Below are positions 21,793-22,028 of a stretch of DNA of 22,028 bases, one piece after another (within the stretch, counting starts at the first letter, position 1; every line of letters starts with the position of its first letter). Below the pieces are notes generated by a model. That model did no database searches, was not told the origin of the DNA, and saw nothing but the letters and a program-made list of their open reading frames with translations. The stretch covers positions 1-22,028 of IMG/VR virus record IMGVR_UViG_3300025645_000520; one strand, written 5' to 3'. The stretch is from a virus. A program made the translations under genes and the position numbers.

Positions 21793-21809
21793 ATTTTATT
21801 ATAAATATA
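21793..21809 (-). promoter_or_regulatory. Late-promoter-like motif upstream of the prohead-core genes
   Basis: The minus strand reads TATATTTATAATAAAAT, 9 bases before the 288 aa start. No further copy of the strong motif is seen until the phoH region, so it may drive all core genes down to gp21 or gp23. Confidence 0.5.
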
Positions 21810-21818
21810 TAAAGAGTC

Positions 21819-22028
21819 TTACTTCTTTAATTGGTTTTCATCTAACAATGAAGTATCATCTTTATCCTCTTCAAATATTAATTGTTTTTTATTAAGACCT
21901 TCTAGAGATTTAAATATATCTTTATTCTTTAAATAACTTATTTTAGCAGCACTTTCAAGAGCTAAAGGACCACCTTTAAATTTTGGACGAATACTGTCAG
22001 AATCATTTTTATCCTTACCTTTCATACC
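21819..22028 (-). CDS. Partial ORF at right edge, unknown, probably portal-region
   Basis: The minus strand is open from the window edge to a TAA at 21819-21821, giving about 69 visible residues. An ATG at 22023-22025 could be the start, but the frame continues to the edge, so this may be the C-terminus of a longer protein. The sequence is charged and hydrophilic: KGKDKNDSDSIRPKFKGGPLALESAAKISYLKNKDIFKSLEGLNKK, then an acidic end. In T4 the portal gene 20 and the small gene 67 precede the core genes, and this position would fit either. I cannot tell which. Confidence 0.6.
   Translation of the reverse strand, partial: GMKGKDKNDSDSIRPKFKGGPLALESAAKISYLKNKDIFKSLEGLNKKQLIFEEDKDDTSLLDENQLKK

Overview
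This window is a stretch of the virion (head and tail) gene cluster of an AT-rich, T4-like tailed phage with a contractile tail (myovirus morphotype). Every credible gene lies on the minus strand, so the transcription order runs from the right end to the left end. The evidence is a set of recognisable T4-type proteins: prohead protease gp21, scaffold gp22, major capsid gp23, neck proteins gp13 and gp14, sheath terminator gp15, sheath gp18, tube gp19, a gp26-like tape-measure chaperone and the start of a large tape-measure protein. I see no integrase, tRNA, CRISPR array or insertion sequence. Gene starts lack Shine-Dalgarno sequences and sit behind A-rich leaders. Together with the strong AT bias, this suggests a Bacteroidetes host, probably a marine flavobacterium. 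The host is an inference.

Layout in transcription order. (1) 22028-18853: a block of head or prohead-core genes at the place where T4 has portal, gp67 and gp68. It holds a partial ORF, then 288, 199, 77 and 412 aa proteins without clear functional names. (2) 18851-15303: gp21 protease, a very acidic gp22 scaffold and gp23 capsid, ending in a strong terminator. (3) 15103-13541: PhoH-family ATPase, an unknown 180 aa virion-type protein and a 75 aa mini-fibre-like protein, again ending in a terminator. (4) 13460-10852: gp13, gp14 and gp15, tightly packed. (5) 10784-6707: two large, overlapping glycosyltransferase genes where T4 has the terminase genes 16 and 17. (6) 6682-3472: a small coiled-coil protein, gp18 and gp19, then a UUCG-loop terminator. 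(7) 3404-1: a 2-oxoglutarate/Fe(II) oxygenase-like protein, a gp26-like chaperone, a +1-frame extension of that chaperone and the tape-measure protein, which runs off the left edge. No gene-free stretch exceeds 300 bases. The longest are 15104-15302 and 18056-18245, and both are described below.

The most unusual parts are these. A 762 aa fusion joins a GT4-type glycosyltransferase to a complete TibC/Aah-like autotransporter-heptosyltransferase domain with its four-cysteine metal site. The chaperone ORF overlaps an ORF without an ATG across a run of seven T, which implies programmed frameshifting as in lambda G/GT. A recurring promoter-like motif sits a few bases upstream of many start codons. 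A glycine-rich sequence is shared by the capsid protein and a prohead-core candidate at possible protease processing sites. A fresh tandem duplication ends the 412 aa core protein. The sheath-tube-chaperone-tape-measure order resembles simple contractile phages more than T4 itself.
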